Assembly (NCBI GenBank): GCA_015066105.1
Contig: SVOY01000010.1
Coordinates: 19,453-83,452 of the forward strand
DNA from: Oscillospiraceae bacterium
GTDB taxonomy: Bacteria; Bacillota; Clostridia; Oscillospirales; Acutalibacteraceae
Length of the DNA: 64,000 nucleotides
Reading direction: 5' to 3'
Below, piece after piece: positions 9,913 to 19,739 of the stretch. Numbering within the stretch: the stretch's first letter is position 1; the number at the start of each line of letters is the position of its first letter. A model generated the notes under the pieces. The model searched no databases. It was not told where the DNA came from and worked only from the letters and a program-made list of their open reading frames with translations. Both the position numbers and the translations under genes were made by a program.

Positions 9913-9973
9913 ATATAAAAGCAGATTGGAAATTGATGCTTTCGGTAATATTTCATCACAAAGGAGAATTATT

Positions 9974-10864
9974 ATGTCAAACAATCCAATTTTTACCGGT
10001 GCGGCAACTGCCCTTGTAACCCCCCTTAACGAAAATGGTGTAGATTATGAGGCCTTTGGCAAGCTCATCGACTGGCAAATTGAAGAGGGCATCGATGCCC
10101 TTGTAATTGCAGGCACCTCGGGCGAAGGCTCAACCCTTACCGACGAGGAGCACAGAGAGGTGCTTAAGTTCTCTGTTGAAAGGGCAGCGGGCAGAGTTCC
10201 CATCATTGCAGGTACGGGCTCAAACGATACCGCTTATGCCATTGACCTTACAAAGTATGCCTGTGAGGTCGGCTGTGATGCAATGCTTGTTGTTACACCC
10301 TACTACAACAAGGCAACACAGAAGGGTCTTATCAAAATGTATACCGCCATTGCAGATGCAAGCACAAAGCCCATAATCCTTTACAATGTTCCCTCACGCT
10401 CAGGTGTTAATATTGAGCCTGCTACATATGCCGCTCTTGCCGAGCATCCCATGATTCAGGGCATCAAGGAGGCAAACGGCCAGATTGACAAGATTGTTGA
10501 AACAATGTCACTTTGCGGCGACAAGCTTGACCTTTATTCAGGCAACGACGACCAGATTATTCCTCTTATGTCCGTAGGCGGCAAGGGTGTAATCTCCGTG
10601 CTTTCAAATGTTCTTCCCAAGGAAACAAGCGAAATGTGCCACAGATTCCTTGACGGTGATGTTGCCGGTGCCGCACAGATGCAGTTTAAGTATTTCCCCC
10701 TTGTAAAGGCTCTTTTCAGCGAGGTTAACCCCATACCTGCAAAGGCAGCCGTAGCCGCTATGGGCTTTTGTGAGGACTATGTACGTCTTCCTCTTACTAC
10801 TATGGAGGATGCAACAAAGGCAGTTCTTCTTGAGAGAATGAGAGAAGCCGGAATCAACGTTTAA
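9974..10864 (+). CDS. dapA: 4-hydroxy-tetrahydrodipicolinate synthase
   Basis: ATG with AAGGAGAATTATT RBS; IFTGAATALVTPLNENGVDYEAFGKLIDWQIEEGIDALVIAGTSGEG. Confidence 0.95.
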   Translation: MSNNPIFTGAATALVTPLNENGVDYEAFGKLIDWQIEEGIDALVIAGTSGEGSTLTDEEHREVLKFSVERAAGRVPIIAGTGSNDTAYAIDLTKYACEVGCDAMLVVTPYYNKATQKGLIKMYTAIADASTKPIILYNVPSRSGVNIEPATYAALAEHPMIQGIKEANGQIDKIVETMSLCGDKLDLYSGNDDQIIPLMSVGGKGVISVLSNVLPKETSEMCHRFLDGDVAGAAQMQFKYFPLVKALFSEVNPIPAKAAVAAMGFCEDYVRLPLTTMEDATKAVLLERMREAGINV

Positions 10865-10928
10865 AAATAACCATATACATAAAATTGCCGCGGTCATTTA
10901 CTGCGGCAATTATTGAAAGGATAATGAA

Positions 10929-11669
10929 ATGAAAATCATAGTTAACGGTGCCGCAGGCAGAATGGGTCAGACCCTCTGCGGCTTGATAGAAAACAGCGAA
11001 AAGCATTCCGTTGCCGCATACTGCAGCCTGGAGTATGCGGGCAGTGAGGATGCCTTTCATCTTGCCGATATTGCCGCCTTTGACGGCGAGGCAGACTGTA
11101 TAATTGACTTTTCCTCACACAAGGCAACAAAGCAGATAACTGAATATGCGGTAAAAAGAAAGCTCCCCCTTGTTATTGCAACAACGGGTCAGGATGAAGC
11201 TGAAATGGCTCTTATCAGAGAGGCTTCAGCGAAAATCCCTCTTTTTTATTCGCAGAATATGTCCTTCGGCGTTGCACTTTTAAACTGCCTTGCAAAAATT
11301 GCGGCAAAGGCACTGCCCGACGCTGATATTGAAATTATCGAAAAGCACCACAACAGAAAAGTTGACGTACCCAGCGGAACTGCACTTTTACTTGCCAACG
11401 GCATAAAGAGCGTAAAAGAGGGTGTTGAGTACAACATCGGCAGACACGAAAACGGCAAAAGGCAGAAGAACGAAATTGGTATTCACTCAATCCGTATGGG
11501 CAACGAGGTAGGCACACATGAGGTTATTTTTGCCCTTGATTCACAGGTGATAACCCTCACTCATGAGGCTGAAAACCGCGGCCTTTTTGCAGAAGGCTCA
11601 CTTACCGCCGCCAATTTCCTTGTGGGCAAGGAAGCGGGCTTTTATAATATGGATGATATACTTGAATAA
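10929..11669 (+). CDS. dapB: 4-hydroxy-tetrahydrodipicolinate reductase
   Basis: MKIIVNGAAGRMGQTLCGLIE..., EIIEKHHNRKVDVPSGTAL. Confidence 0.95.
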   Translation: MKIIVNGAAGRMGQTLCGLIENSEKHSVAAYCSLEYAGSEDAFHLADIAAFDGEADCIIDFSSHKATKQITEYAVKRKLPLVIATTGQDEAEMALIREASAKIPLFYSQNMSFGVALLNCLAKIAAKALPDADIEIIEKHHNRKVDVPSGTALLLANGIKSVKEGVEYNIGRHENGKRQKNEIGIHSIRMGNEVGTHEVIFALDSQVITLTHEAENRGLFAEGSLTAANFLVGKEAGFYNMDDILE

Positions 11670-11727
11670 TGCGGAATGCGGAATTAGAAATTCGGAATTA
11701 AGGCGGCTGTTTGCCGCCTTTTTGTGT
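11670..11727 (+). repeat. dispersed gcggaatt-type repeat plus GGCGGC/GCCGCC terminator hairpin, copy 1
   Basis: atgcggaatgcggaattagaaattcggaattaaggcggctgtttgccgccttttt. Confidence 0.6.
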
Positions 11728-11877
11728 TAACCGTTGTTCTGAGGGAGAGGGTGGAACGGTTGACAACGGATTTTTATTGTGATAAAATAAATTTGAAAGA
11801 TGAAGGGGGTTAGTTGTGACGGTTGTAAAGCAACAAAAACCTTCTCTTGATTGTAAGGTGAGGAAGGGAAAACGCGG

Positions 11878-13059
11878 ATGGATAATCTTAAGAAAAAATA
11901 CCGCTACACAAAGCTCGGGTGTTATTTTACGGGCTTTTCAATGTCTGCGGCTGCAAATCTTTCGGCAGTCCTTTTTATTACCTTCAACGAGTTTTACGGA
12001 ATTTCCTTTACTGCACTCGGCTTTCTTGTTTTGGTTAATTTCTGCACACAGCTCGGTATTGACCTTGTTTTTACCTTCTTTTCGGATAAATTTAATCTTA
12101 CCAAAACCGTAAAATCAATACCGCTTTTGGTTGTGGCGGGTATGATTGTTTATGCTGTTGTCCCCATGGTGAAACCGGAAGCAACTTATACGGCGCTTAT
12201 TCTCGGAACGGTAATTTTTTCTGTCGGTGCCGGTCTCGGTGAGGTTCTCACAAGCCCCGTAATTGCGGCTATACCTTCCCCTAATCCGGAAAGAGAGATG
12301 AGTAAGCTTCATTCGGCTTACGCATGGGGCACGGTGGTTGTTGTTATTTTAAGCACCTTGTTTTTGAAGCTTGCAGGAAACAGAAATTGGATGTATCTTG
12401 CACTTTTTTGGAGCATTATACCTCTTATTTGCTTTTTGTTTTTTCTTAAGGCTGAAATTCCCAAGCCGGATATTCACGACGGAGAAAGCAAAAATAAAAA
12501 GCAGAAAAGAGATTTCGGAATAATACTTTGTACTGCCTGCATCTTTTTCGGCGGTGCAGCTGAGTGTACAATGATGCAATGGGTCTCAGGCTTTGCTGAG
12601 AGCGCACTCGGTATTTCCAAGGTTTACGGTGACATTTTCGGAATGGCGCTTTTTGCTCTCACTCTCGGTATAGGCCGCACGCTTTATTCAAAGAAGGGTA
12701 AAAATATTTATCGGGTGCTCCTTTTCGGAATGGGTGCTTCCGCCTTGTGCTATATAGTCGCTTCTATTGCGCAAAATCCCGTTGTAGGGCTTATTGCCTG
12801 CGTAATTACGGGCTTTTGCACTTCAATGCTATGGCCGGGCACAATTGTTTATACAAGTGAAAAATATCCCTCCTGCGGTGTGGGCATTTACGCTCTTCTT
12901 GCGGCAGGTGGTGACCTCGGTGCTTCTGTTTCACCTCAGCTTCTTGGAATAATTGCCGATGCATCGGGTATGAAAGCCGGAATGCTTGTCGCATCAGTTT
13001 TCCCGATTGCAGGTTTTTTAGTGTTAATTCTCGCGCAAAGATATTTCAAAAGGAGATAG
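11878..13059 (+). CDS. MFS transporter
   Basis: 393 aa, about 12 hydrophobic segments, MFS-like; FGMALFALTLGIGRTLYSKKGKN. Confidence 0.75.
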   Translation: MDNLKKKYRYTKLGCYFTGFSMSAAANLSAVLFITFNEFYGISFTALGFLVLVNFCTQLGIDLVFTFFSDKFNLTKTVKSIPLLVVAGMIVYAVVPMVKPEATYTALILGTVIFSVGAGLGEVLTSPVIAAIPSPNPEREMSKLHSAYAWGTVVVVILSTLFLKLAGNRNWMYLALFWSIIPLICFLFFLKAEIPKPDIHDGESKNKKQKRDFGIILCTACIFFGGAAECTMMQWVSGFAESALGISKVYGDIFGMALFALTLGIGRTLYSKKGKNIYRVLLFGMGASALCYIVASIAQNPVVGLIACVITGFCTSMLWPGTIVYTSEKYPSCGVGIYALLAAGGDLGASVSPQLLGIIADASGMKAGMLVASVFPIAGFLVLILAQRYFKRR

Positions 13060-13160
13060 GATAAATTTAAGACAGGGGATGGCTCTCTGTCTTGATAAAA
13101 GTTAATAGCATTAAGCACAGGGTTTGGCTCGTTTGCCGCCCTGTGTTTTTCATATAACAA

Positions 13161-13217
13161 AAAGGCGGCAATTTTGCCGCCTTTTAATTCCGAATTCCGA
13201 ACTCCGTATTCCGAATT
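13161..13217 (-). repeat. dispersed gcggaatt-type repeat plus terminator hairpin, copy 2 (inverted relative to copy 1)
   Basis: reverse complement reads aaattcggaatacggagttcggaattcggaattaaaaggcggcaaaattgccgccttt. Confidence 0.6.
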
Positions 13218-14080
13218 TACTCTATTCCCTTAAGTGCCTCAAGCTCCTTTTTGTCAACCTTAATCTGCTTGTCCTTGATAATTTTTACTTCCTTGCGGTG
13301 AACCTGAATGGGTGCGCCGTCGGGGTTCTTTTCAAGTGAAACCTTGAGCATACCCGTAAGCAGATTGTTGTCAACAACCGTGCCCTTGCCGTCCTTTGTT
13401 TCAACAATGGCACCGTATTTGGGCGTTACGCGTAAAAGGTGTTCATAGGCCTCTTGCTCATATTTGAGACAGCACATAAGTCTGCCGCAGGTGCCGCTGA
13501 TTTTGACGGGGCTTAAGGAAAGGCTTTGCTCCTTTGCCATTTTGATTGAAACGGGCTGAAAATCGCCAAGGAAGGTGTTACAGCAGAAGGGCCTGCCGCA
13601 AATGCCGAGGCCGCCGACCTTTTTGCTCTCGTCTCTTACGCCGATTTGTCTGAGCTCAATCCTTGTGCGGAAAACGGATGCAAGGTCCTTTACAAGCTCG
13701 CGGAAGTCAACTCTTCCGTCGGCAGTGAAGTAAAAGAGAATCTTGTTTCTGTCAAAGGTGTATTCAACATCAACAAGCTTCATTTCAAGCTTGTGCTCGG
13801 CAATTTTTTTGTGACAGATATCAAAGGCTTCCTTTTCCTTAAGCTTGTTTTCCTTTATTACCTCAATATCCTTTTCGTTTGCAAGGCGGATAACGGGCTT
13901 TAAGGGTGTTGTGATTTCCTCGTCGTCAATCTCTCTGTTTGCAATGGTAACACTGCCGTATTCAAGGCCCCTTGCCGTTTCAACAATAACCTTGTCGCCC
14001 TTGTTGTATTCCTTGCCCTTGGGGTCAAAATAGTAGTTTTTGCCTACTTCCTTAAATCTGACGGAAATAATCTCTGCCAT
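13217..14080 (-). CDS. ricT: PSP1 domain protein, RicT/YaaT
   Basis: MAEIISVRFKEVGKNYYFDPKG..., GVRDESKKVGGLGICGRPFCCNTFLGDFQPVSIKMAKEQ.LSLSPVKISGTCGRLMCCL. Confidence 0.9.
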   Translation of the reverse strand: MAEIISVRFKEVGKNYYFDPKGKEYNKGDKVIVETARGLEYGSVTIANREIDDEEITTPLKPVIRLANEKDIEVIKENKLKEKEAFDICHKKIAEHKLEMKLVDVEYTFDRNKILFYFTADGRVDFRELVKDLASVFRTRIELRQIGVRDESKKVGGLGICGRPFCCNTFLGDFQPVSIKMAKEQSLSLSPVKISGTCGRLMCCLKYEQEAYEHLLRVTPKYGAIVETKDGKGTVVDNNLLTGMLKVSLEKNPDGAPIQVHRKEVKIIKDKQIKVDKKELEALKGIE

Positions 14081-14108
14081 ATATATCAATTCCTTTCTTG
14101 GGTGAGTA

Positions 14109-15032
14109 TCAGTGTGATTTTATACCGTAAATCAGAGAAGAGAATCTTGTCAGTGTAAGATTCTGGTTTGAATTACGCATACTGTTTTCATAAAGCTCCT
14201 GCAGGGCTCTTGTGATTTCGAGAGTCTTTTTTGCCGTGAGCCTGGTGCTGAGCTGCTTTGCCGTGTCGGCAAAATCCGAAAGAGCCTCCTTGCCGCCGTG
14301 CTGAAAGGTAAAACAGTCGCGGAAAATCAACTGCATACCCAGCAGGGTATACCTGAAAAGCTCCTTGTCCTTCTGCAGCGGTGCAATTTTAGCAAGAAAG
14401 CTGAGCTCGTTTTCCTTTGCAAGGCAGAGTGCAAGCTCACCGGCAAGCGCAAGACCCTTGCCGTATTTTTCATTTTCACCGTCGCAGTATACCTCTTCGC
14501 CGAGGCTGTAAGCGGTCGCTCTTGAAATAATTGTGTCAAGCAGACTTGACTTTGCACCGCAGCACAGTATAAAAAGCAGATGCTTTGCAGGCTCCTCAAA
14601 AATTTTGAGCAGTGCATTCTGTGCCTGAGGGTTCATAAGCTCGGCCGAATCAATGATGAAAACGCTTTTGTTTCCGTCGTTGGGAAGAACGCTTGCGGCT
14701 TTTTTCAGCTCTCTTATCGGCTCAACCTTAATCATATTGCTTTTCTCATCCTTTGTGAGAATGTGAACATCGGGGTGGTAGCCGGCTTCAACCTTTTTGC
14801 ATTTGTTACAGCTTCTGCAGGGCTTTTTTTCACCCTCGCACAAAACTGCCATTGCAATTTCCTTTGCCGCCTGAAGCCTTGTTGCCTTGTCTGCGCCCTC
14901 AAGAATAAGCGCGTGTGACAGCGTACCCGAGTGAAGGGCGGTTGTGATTGAATTTGTAAACTGTGCAGATGTGTTGATATCTTCAAACACGCTTTTCCCT
15001 TCCTTCACGCAATAATCCATATCATTATACAT
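14109..15032 (-). CDS. holB: DNA polymerase III subunit delta'
   Basis: HALILEGADKATRLQAAKEIA, CRSCNKCKKVEAGYHPDVH, NALLKIFEEPA. Confidence 0.85.
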   Translation of the reverse strand: MYNDMDYCVKEGKSVFEDINTSAQFTNSITTALHSGTLSHALILEGADKATRLQAAKEIAMAVLCEGEKKPCRSCNKCKKVEAGYHPDVHILTKDEKSNMIKVEPIRELKKAASVLPNDGNKSVFIIDSAELMNPQAQNALLKIFEEPAKHLLFILCCGAKSSLLDTIISRATAYSLGEEVYCDGENEKYGKGLALAGELALCLAKENELSFLAKIAPLQKDKELFRYTLLGMQLIFRDCFTFQHGGKEALSDFADTAKQLSTRLTAKKTLEITRALQELYENSMRNSNQNLTLTRFSSLIYGIKSH

Positions 15033-15070
15033 TAAAAAGCTGATTTTTACAAGTATCTTGCAAAATAAAA

Positions 15071-15117
15071 AATAAAGGAGCTGTAAAAAACTTCTGTTTT
15101 TTTACAGCTCCTTTATT
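15071..15117 (-). terminator. terminator downstream of 15121-15330
   Basis: aataaaggagctgtaaaaaa...tttttttacagctcctttatt long inverted repeat. Confidence 0.7.
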
Positions 15118-15120
15118 TTC

Positions 15121-15330
15121 TCACAGGTTAAAAAAGGCCTTGATCCTTTCCTTGCTTAAGCCGTATTTCGGCTTTTCCTCTTTTGGTAAAGGCTTTACGG
15201 GTGAATTTACGGGGTAGGGGGCAACTGTAAAGCCCTTGAGCAAGGGCTCCTCATTGCTTGCCTTTTCACCGCATAAGGGGCAAAGGGTGTAATTTTCGCC
15301 TAAATCAACATTACATTTTAAACATCTCAT
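15121..15330 (-). CDS. small zinc-ribbon protein
   Basis: MRCLKCNVDLGENYTLCPLCGEKA: two CxxC pairs. Confidence 0.6.
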   Translation of the reverse strand: MRCLKCNVDLGENYTLCPLCGEKASNEEPLLKGFTVAPYPVNSPVKPLPKEEKPKYGLSKERIKAFFNL

Positions 15331-15331
15331 T

Positions 15332-16594
15332 TTATTTTACTCCGTTTCCGTGGGTGCTTTCAATTCTTACTCTTAAGCCCTGCTGAGTAATTACCCTCAC
15401 ACATTCTCTTGCCCAGGATGTATCGTGAGTGCAGGCAGAAAAGCAAAGGTTGAAAATACCGTTGCAGCTGAGTGAGGAGCAGGTGGAAATAAGGCCGTAG
15501 CCGCTTGTGTCGCCGTTTACGCCGTCGGCACGGATAACCTCGCCCTCAAGTGTGGGCGAAAGCTCGCTGTTGCCCGTGTTTGTGAGGATTGTGGTGTTGT
15601 TGCCGTGCGATTTTTCCTGCCTCATCCTCACAACGGGAAGCTTGATAAAGTTAGGCACGAATTTAATTATGCCGTTGTTTGCAAGTGAGCCGTAGCTGTT
15701 GAGTATTTTCTGCAGCTCCTCAACGGTGAGCCTCTTTTTCAGCTGACCCTTTACCTTGTCGCAAACCTCGTCAAAGCTCCAGTCACGCCTTCCCTCAGGG
15801 AAAAAGTCGATACGGCTCTGAATGGTGAAATTACGCACCGTTTTTGACGGGAAAAAGCGTCTGAGATTTACGGGAACGGCGATGACAATGGGCTCTGTTA
15901 TCGGCTTTGAGGCGTGGCGGACGGTGCCGAGAATAAGCGCGGCGGAAAGATACTCCGTTATGGTCATATCCCTTTCCTTTGCCTTTTCGTGAAGCTCTTT
16001 GGTATCCATCATTGCAAAAATCATCTGCAGAAAGCCCTTTTCAATGGTGCCTTCAATCTGATGGGCGTGAAACTCCTGCTCAACATCGGTGCTGCCGTTT
16101 TTCTGATAGTAATCGTTAAAGGCGTTGGTGATTTCCTCTTCTTCAAAGGGCTCGGGGCAGTAGGGGGCATCGGGGTTGTTTTTCAGCTCAACATATCTTT
16201 CAAGCAATGCGGTAAAATAGGTGTCAACACCGAGTCCGTCGCCGATATAATGGGCACATTCAAGGCCGAGCCGGTTTTTGTAGTAAACAATTCTGAAATC
16301 GGGTCTGCCGTCATTTCTTACGGTTATGGGTAAAAGCTGAGTTGAAAACTCCTCTCTTATTTCCGGCAAAAGGCTTGTTCTTTCCTGGTAATTCCAGAAA
16401 AAGCCCTTTTTAATTGCAGTGTAGATGCTCGGGTAGCGGGGCATAAGGTCTTCTGCCGCTTTTTTTACAAGCTCGGGTCGGACCTCGTCCTTTAAAATTA
16501 CTGCCATACGGAAGGTTCTGCCCCATTTTTTGTTGCTGAGGCTTGAAAACATAATTGAAGCAGTATCTACCTTCATCCAACGATATTCTGCCAT
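15332..16594 (-). CDS. condensation/acyltransferase-fold protein (alcohol acetyltransferase-like)
   Basis: 420 aa; AHYIGDGLGVDTYFTALLERY resembles HHxxxDG-type motif of CoA-dependent acyltransferases. Confidence 0.5.
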   Translation of the reverse strand: MAEYRWMKVDTASIMFSSLSNKKWGRTFRMAVILKDEVRPELVKKAAEDLMPRYPSIYTAIKKGFFWNYQERTSLLPEIREEFSTQLLPITVRNDGRPDFRIVYYKNRLGLECAHYIGDGLGVDTYFTALLERYVELKNNPDAPYCPEPFEEEEITNAFNDYYQKNGSTDVEQEFHAHQIEGTIEKGFLQMIFAMMDTKELHEKAKERDMTITEYLSAALILGTVRHASKPITEPIVIAVPVNLRRFFPSKTVRNFTIQSRIDFFPEGRRDWSFDEVCDKVKGQLKKRLTVEELQKILNSYGSLANNGIIKFVPNFIKLPVVRMRQEKSHGNNTTILTNTGNSELSPTLEGEVIRADGVNGDTSGYGLISTCSSLSCNGIFNLCFSACTHDTSWARECVRVITQQGLRVRIESTHGNGVK

Positions 16595-16753
16595 TTTTTT
16601 CAGCTCCTTGATTTTGCCTGTGCTTAATATACATATTCCTTAATATAGTTCAATATATTGTATCATATTGTATTTACATTGTCAAACAGATAGGGGGTAT
16701 TTATTGCCCGGACAAAAAAATGATAAAAAAAGTGAAAAACTTACAAAAAACTA

Positions 16754-16781
16754 TTGATATTTTCATTTTATATGTTAAAAT
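16754..16781 (+). promoter_or_regulatory. sigma-A type promoter for ferredoxin
   Basis: TTGATA-N16-TAAAAT, 34 nt before the ferredoxin ATG. Confidence 0.55.
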
Positions 16782-16815
16782 GTATCTATAAACTAAAGAA
16801 AGGGGAGTTACTGGC

Positions 16816-16986
16816 ATGGCATATGTAATTAGTGAAGATTGCATCTCCTGCGGCGCTTGTGCAGACGGTTGTCCCGTTGGCGCTATCGCAGAAGGCGACG
16901 GCAAGTTCGAAATCGACGCTGACAGCTGCATCGATTGCGGCGCTTGTGCAGACGGTTGTCCCGTAAATGCTATCAGCGAAGGCTAA
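16816..16986 (+). CDS. 2[4Fe-4S] clostridial ferredoxin (56 aa)
   Basis: MAYVISEDCISCGACADGCPVGAIAEGDGKFEIDADSCIDCGACADGCPVNAISEG; RBS aaggggag; absent from the supplied ORF track because of size. Confidence 0.95.
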   Translation: MAYVISEDCISCGACADGCPVGAIAEGDGKFEIDADSCIDCGACADGCPVNAISEG

Positions 16987-17003
16987 TAAGCTAAGATAAA
17001 AAA

Positions 17004-17040
17004 TGTGGCTATGATTTTCATAGCCACTATTTTTTTATAC
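17004..17040 (+). terminator. ferredoxin terminator
   Basis: gtggctatgattttcatagccac followed by tattttttt. Confidence 0.8.
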
Positions 17041-17874
17041 AATGCTTTCAAGATACCTTTCAACCGCATCCTCCCAGGGGGGGAGCCTTTTAAAGCCCCT
17101 TGCAGTCAGCCCTTCCTTTGAAAGGCGTGAATTTTTAGGTCTTACCGCCCTTGTCGGGTATTGCTCGCTTGTTACGGAATTGACAGTTACGCTTTTATTC
17201 GCTTTTTCAAAAACAAACCGCGCAAGCTCTGCCCAGGAGCAAAAGCCCTCGTTTGTGCCGTGGTAAATGCCGTAACGCTCTGTTGCAATCATATCGCACA
17301 GAAGCACTGCAAGGTCCTTTGAATAGGTGGGTGAGCCAACCTGGTCACACACAACACTTACCTCGCTTTTTGTTTCGGCAAGTCTGAGCATTGTTGCAAT
17401 AAAGTTGGTGTTCTTTTCGCCGAAAACCCAGGAGGTGCGCACAATGAAAAACCTTTCAAGCAGGCTTTTCACCGCTTCCTCGCCTTTTAATTTGCTCATA
17501 CCGTATACACCTAAGGGACCCTTGGGGTCGTTGGCCTCAAAGGGCTTGTCTCCCTTGCCTTCAAAAACATAATCCGTTGAAACATAAAGCATTTTTATGC
17601 CGTGCCTTTTACATTCTGTGGCAAGATAAGCCGTTGCCCTTTCGTTTATTTCAAAGCACAGGTCTTTTTCATCCTCTGCCCTGTCAACCGCAACATAGGC
17701 GGCACAGTGAATAAGCGCGTCAGCCTTGTTTGCCTTGAAAAAAACTTCAACGGCCGCTTCGTCGGTTATGTCAAGCTCATCCTTATCAATGCCGATAAAG
17801 GGTAAGGCTCTTTTTTCAAGCTCACGGCAGACATCACCGCCAAGCTGACCTTTTGCACCGGTTACAATAATCAT
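17035..17874 (-). CDS. rfbD: dTDP-4-dehydrorhamnose reductase
   Basis: MIIVTGAKGQLGGDVCRELEKR..., YVSTDYVFEG, TNEGFCSWAELARFVFE. Confidence 0.9.
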   Translation of the reverse strand: MIIVTGAKGQLGGDVCRELEKRALPFIGIDKDELDITDEAAVEVFFKANKADALIHCAAYVAVDRAEDEKDLCFEINERATAYLATECKRHGIKMLYVSTDYVFEGKGDKPFEANDPKGPLGVYGMSKLKGEEAVKSLLERFFIVRTSWVFGEKNTNFIATMLRLAETKSEVSVVCDQVGSPTYSKDLAVLLCDMIATERYGIYHGTNEGFCSWAELARFVFEKANKSVTVNSVTSEQYPTRAVRPKNSRLSKEGLTARGFKRLPPWEDAVERYLESIV

Positions 17875-18434
17875 TTGCTTTCACTCCAAACAAAGTCAAC
17901 ATCGCTTTCACAAAGAAAAGGTGCGTTTTTATCCTTTTTAGAAAGCACGGGCTCGCTTACCGGCCATTCAACACCTATTTCCTTGTCATCGTAGCGTATG
18001 CTTCTGTCGTGCTCGCCGCTGTAATATTCATCCACCTTGTAAAGCACCTCAACGTTTTCGGTGAGTGTAACAAAGCCGTGACCGAAGCCCTTGGGGATAA
18101 AAAGCATATGCTTGTTATCCTCGCTCAATTCAGCACTTATCCATTTGAGATAAGTGGGGGAGCCCTTTCTCAAATCAACCGCAATGTCAAGGATTTTACC
18201 CCTTGTACAGCTTATGAGCTTTGACTGAGCCATGGGTGTTTTCTGAAAGTGTATGCCCCTGAGGGTACCCTTTTCCTTTGAGTATGAACGGTTATCCTGA
18301 ACAAAGGTGACGTCAATGCCTAGCTTTTTCAGCTTTTCACAGCTGTAGGCTTCGTAGAACCAGCCTCTGTTATCGCCGAAAACATCGGGCTCAATGAGCT
18401 TTACATCGGCAAGACCTGTATCAATAATTTTCAT
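17871..18434 (-). CDS. rfbC: dTDP-4-dehydrorhamnose 3,5-epimerase
   Basis: FVQDNRSYSKEKGTLRGIHFQ, FIPKGFGHGFVTL. Confidence 0.9.
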   Translation of the reverse strand: MKIIDTGLADVKLIEPDVFGDNRGWFYEAYSCEKLKKLGIDVTFVQDNRSYSKEKGTLRGIHFQKTPMAQSKLISCTRGKILDIAVDLRKGSPTYLKWISAELSEDNKHMLFIPKGFGHGFVTLTENVEVLYKVDEYYSGEHDRSIRYDDKEIGVEWPVSEPVLSKKDKNAPFLCESDVDFVWSESK

Positions 18435-18554
18435 CCTATCACTTCACTTGATTTTTTTGTTATTATATCTTACCCTTTGTCATTAGTCAAGGAATCCTTG
18501 ACAAAGAAGGGGAAAATATTATAATAATAGTATAAAAAAGAGAGGAGAAACGCC

Positions 18555-19739
18555 GTGGTTGCAGGTATTGTTTGTGAATACAATCCCTTTCATAAGGGTC
18601 ATTTATATCAGCTTGAAAAAACAAAGCAGGCGGGTGCCGATGCCGTTGTGTGTGTTATGAGCGGCAATTATGTTCAACGCGGCGAATGTGCCTTTGTTGA
18701 TAAATGGACAAGAGCGAGGTCGGCGGTGCTTTGCGGCGCAGATGTTGTTATTGACCTGCCCGTTCCCTGGGCGGTTTCCTCGGCGGAGAATTTTGCAAGG
18801 GGCAGTGTTTACCTTTTAAAGCAATTCGGTATAGACGTGCTTTCCTTCGGCAGTGAGTGCGACGGTAAAAAAAATCTGCTGCTTGCCGCAGAAAGCGTTA
18901 AGGATGAGCGTGTTGCCGCTCTTATTAAAAAGTATATGTCGGAGGGCTCAAGCTATCCCTCGGCACTGTTCAAGGGTGTAAATGAAATTTACGGCAGTGA
19001 AGCGGCGGCTGTCGTTTCTTCGCCTAACAGTACCCTTGCTGTTGAATATATAAATCAGCTCAATGAATGTGAAGGCATTGATTTTATGCCCGTTAAACGA
19101 AAGGGTGCTTTGCACGACAGTGATGCCTCTGACGGGGAGCTTCTTTCCGCTTCAAAAATAAGGGGTGACATTGCTGGCGGAAGGCTCAGTGCGGCTTTTT
19201 TGCCCGAGGCTTCATATGATGGCATTTGTGCAATGCTGAATGACGGCTGTGCACCCTGCCTTATAAGTAATAATGAAAGGGGAATCCTTTCCTCGTTAAG
19301 GGAGCTTACGCCTTATCAGCTTGAAGAATATATAAGCGACGAAAAGGGCCTTGCTCAGAGGATTTACGATGCAATGAGAAGTGCGCGAAGCCTTAATGAG
19401 CTTTACGAAAGCGTTAAGGTGAAAAATTACACCCTTTCAAGAATCCGCCGTGAGGTGCTTTGCGCCTGGCTCAGAATACCGAAGCAGACGGCACTCGGTC
19501 TGCCTCCGTATATCAGAATTCTTGCCGTCAGTGAAAAGGGACTCGAGCTTCTTTCGGCGGCGAAAAAAAATTCTGCAATTCCGGTGGTTACACGTCACAC
19601 GGAAATGCAGAAGCTGTCAAAGCAGGCAAAGGAAATTTATGAAATTCAGTGCTCCTCAACGGATAAGTTTGCCCTTTTTTCACCAAGGGTGAGAGAATGC
19701 GGACTTGAACAGCGAAGTCCGCTGATTGTTGTCAGATAA
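18555..19739 (+). CDS. tmcAL: tRNA(Met) cytidine acetate ligase (YlbM family)
   Basis: MVAGIVCEYNPFHKGHLYQLEKTK...CVMSGNYVQRGECAFVDKWTRA. Confidence 0.85.
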   Translation: MVAGIVCEYNPFHKGHLYQLEKTKQAGADAVVCVMSGNYVQRGECAFVDKWTRARSAVLCGADVVIDLPVPWAVSSAENFARGSVYLLKQFGIDVLSFGSECDGKKNLLLAAESVKDERVAALIKKYMSEGSSYPSALFKGVNEIYGSEAAAVVSSPNSTLAVEYINQLNECEGIDFMPVKRKGALHDSDASDGELLSASKIRGDIAGGRLSAAFLPEASYDGICAMLNDGCAPCLISNNERGILSSLRELTPYQLEEYISDEKGLAQRIYDAMRSARSLNELYESVKVKNYTLSRIRREVLCAWLRIPKQTALGLPPYIRILAVSEKGLELLSAAKKNSAIPVVTRHTEMQKLSKQAKEIYEIQCSSTDKFALFSPRVRECGLEQRSPLIVVR

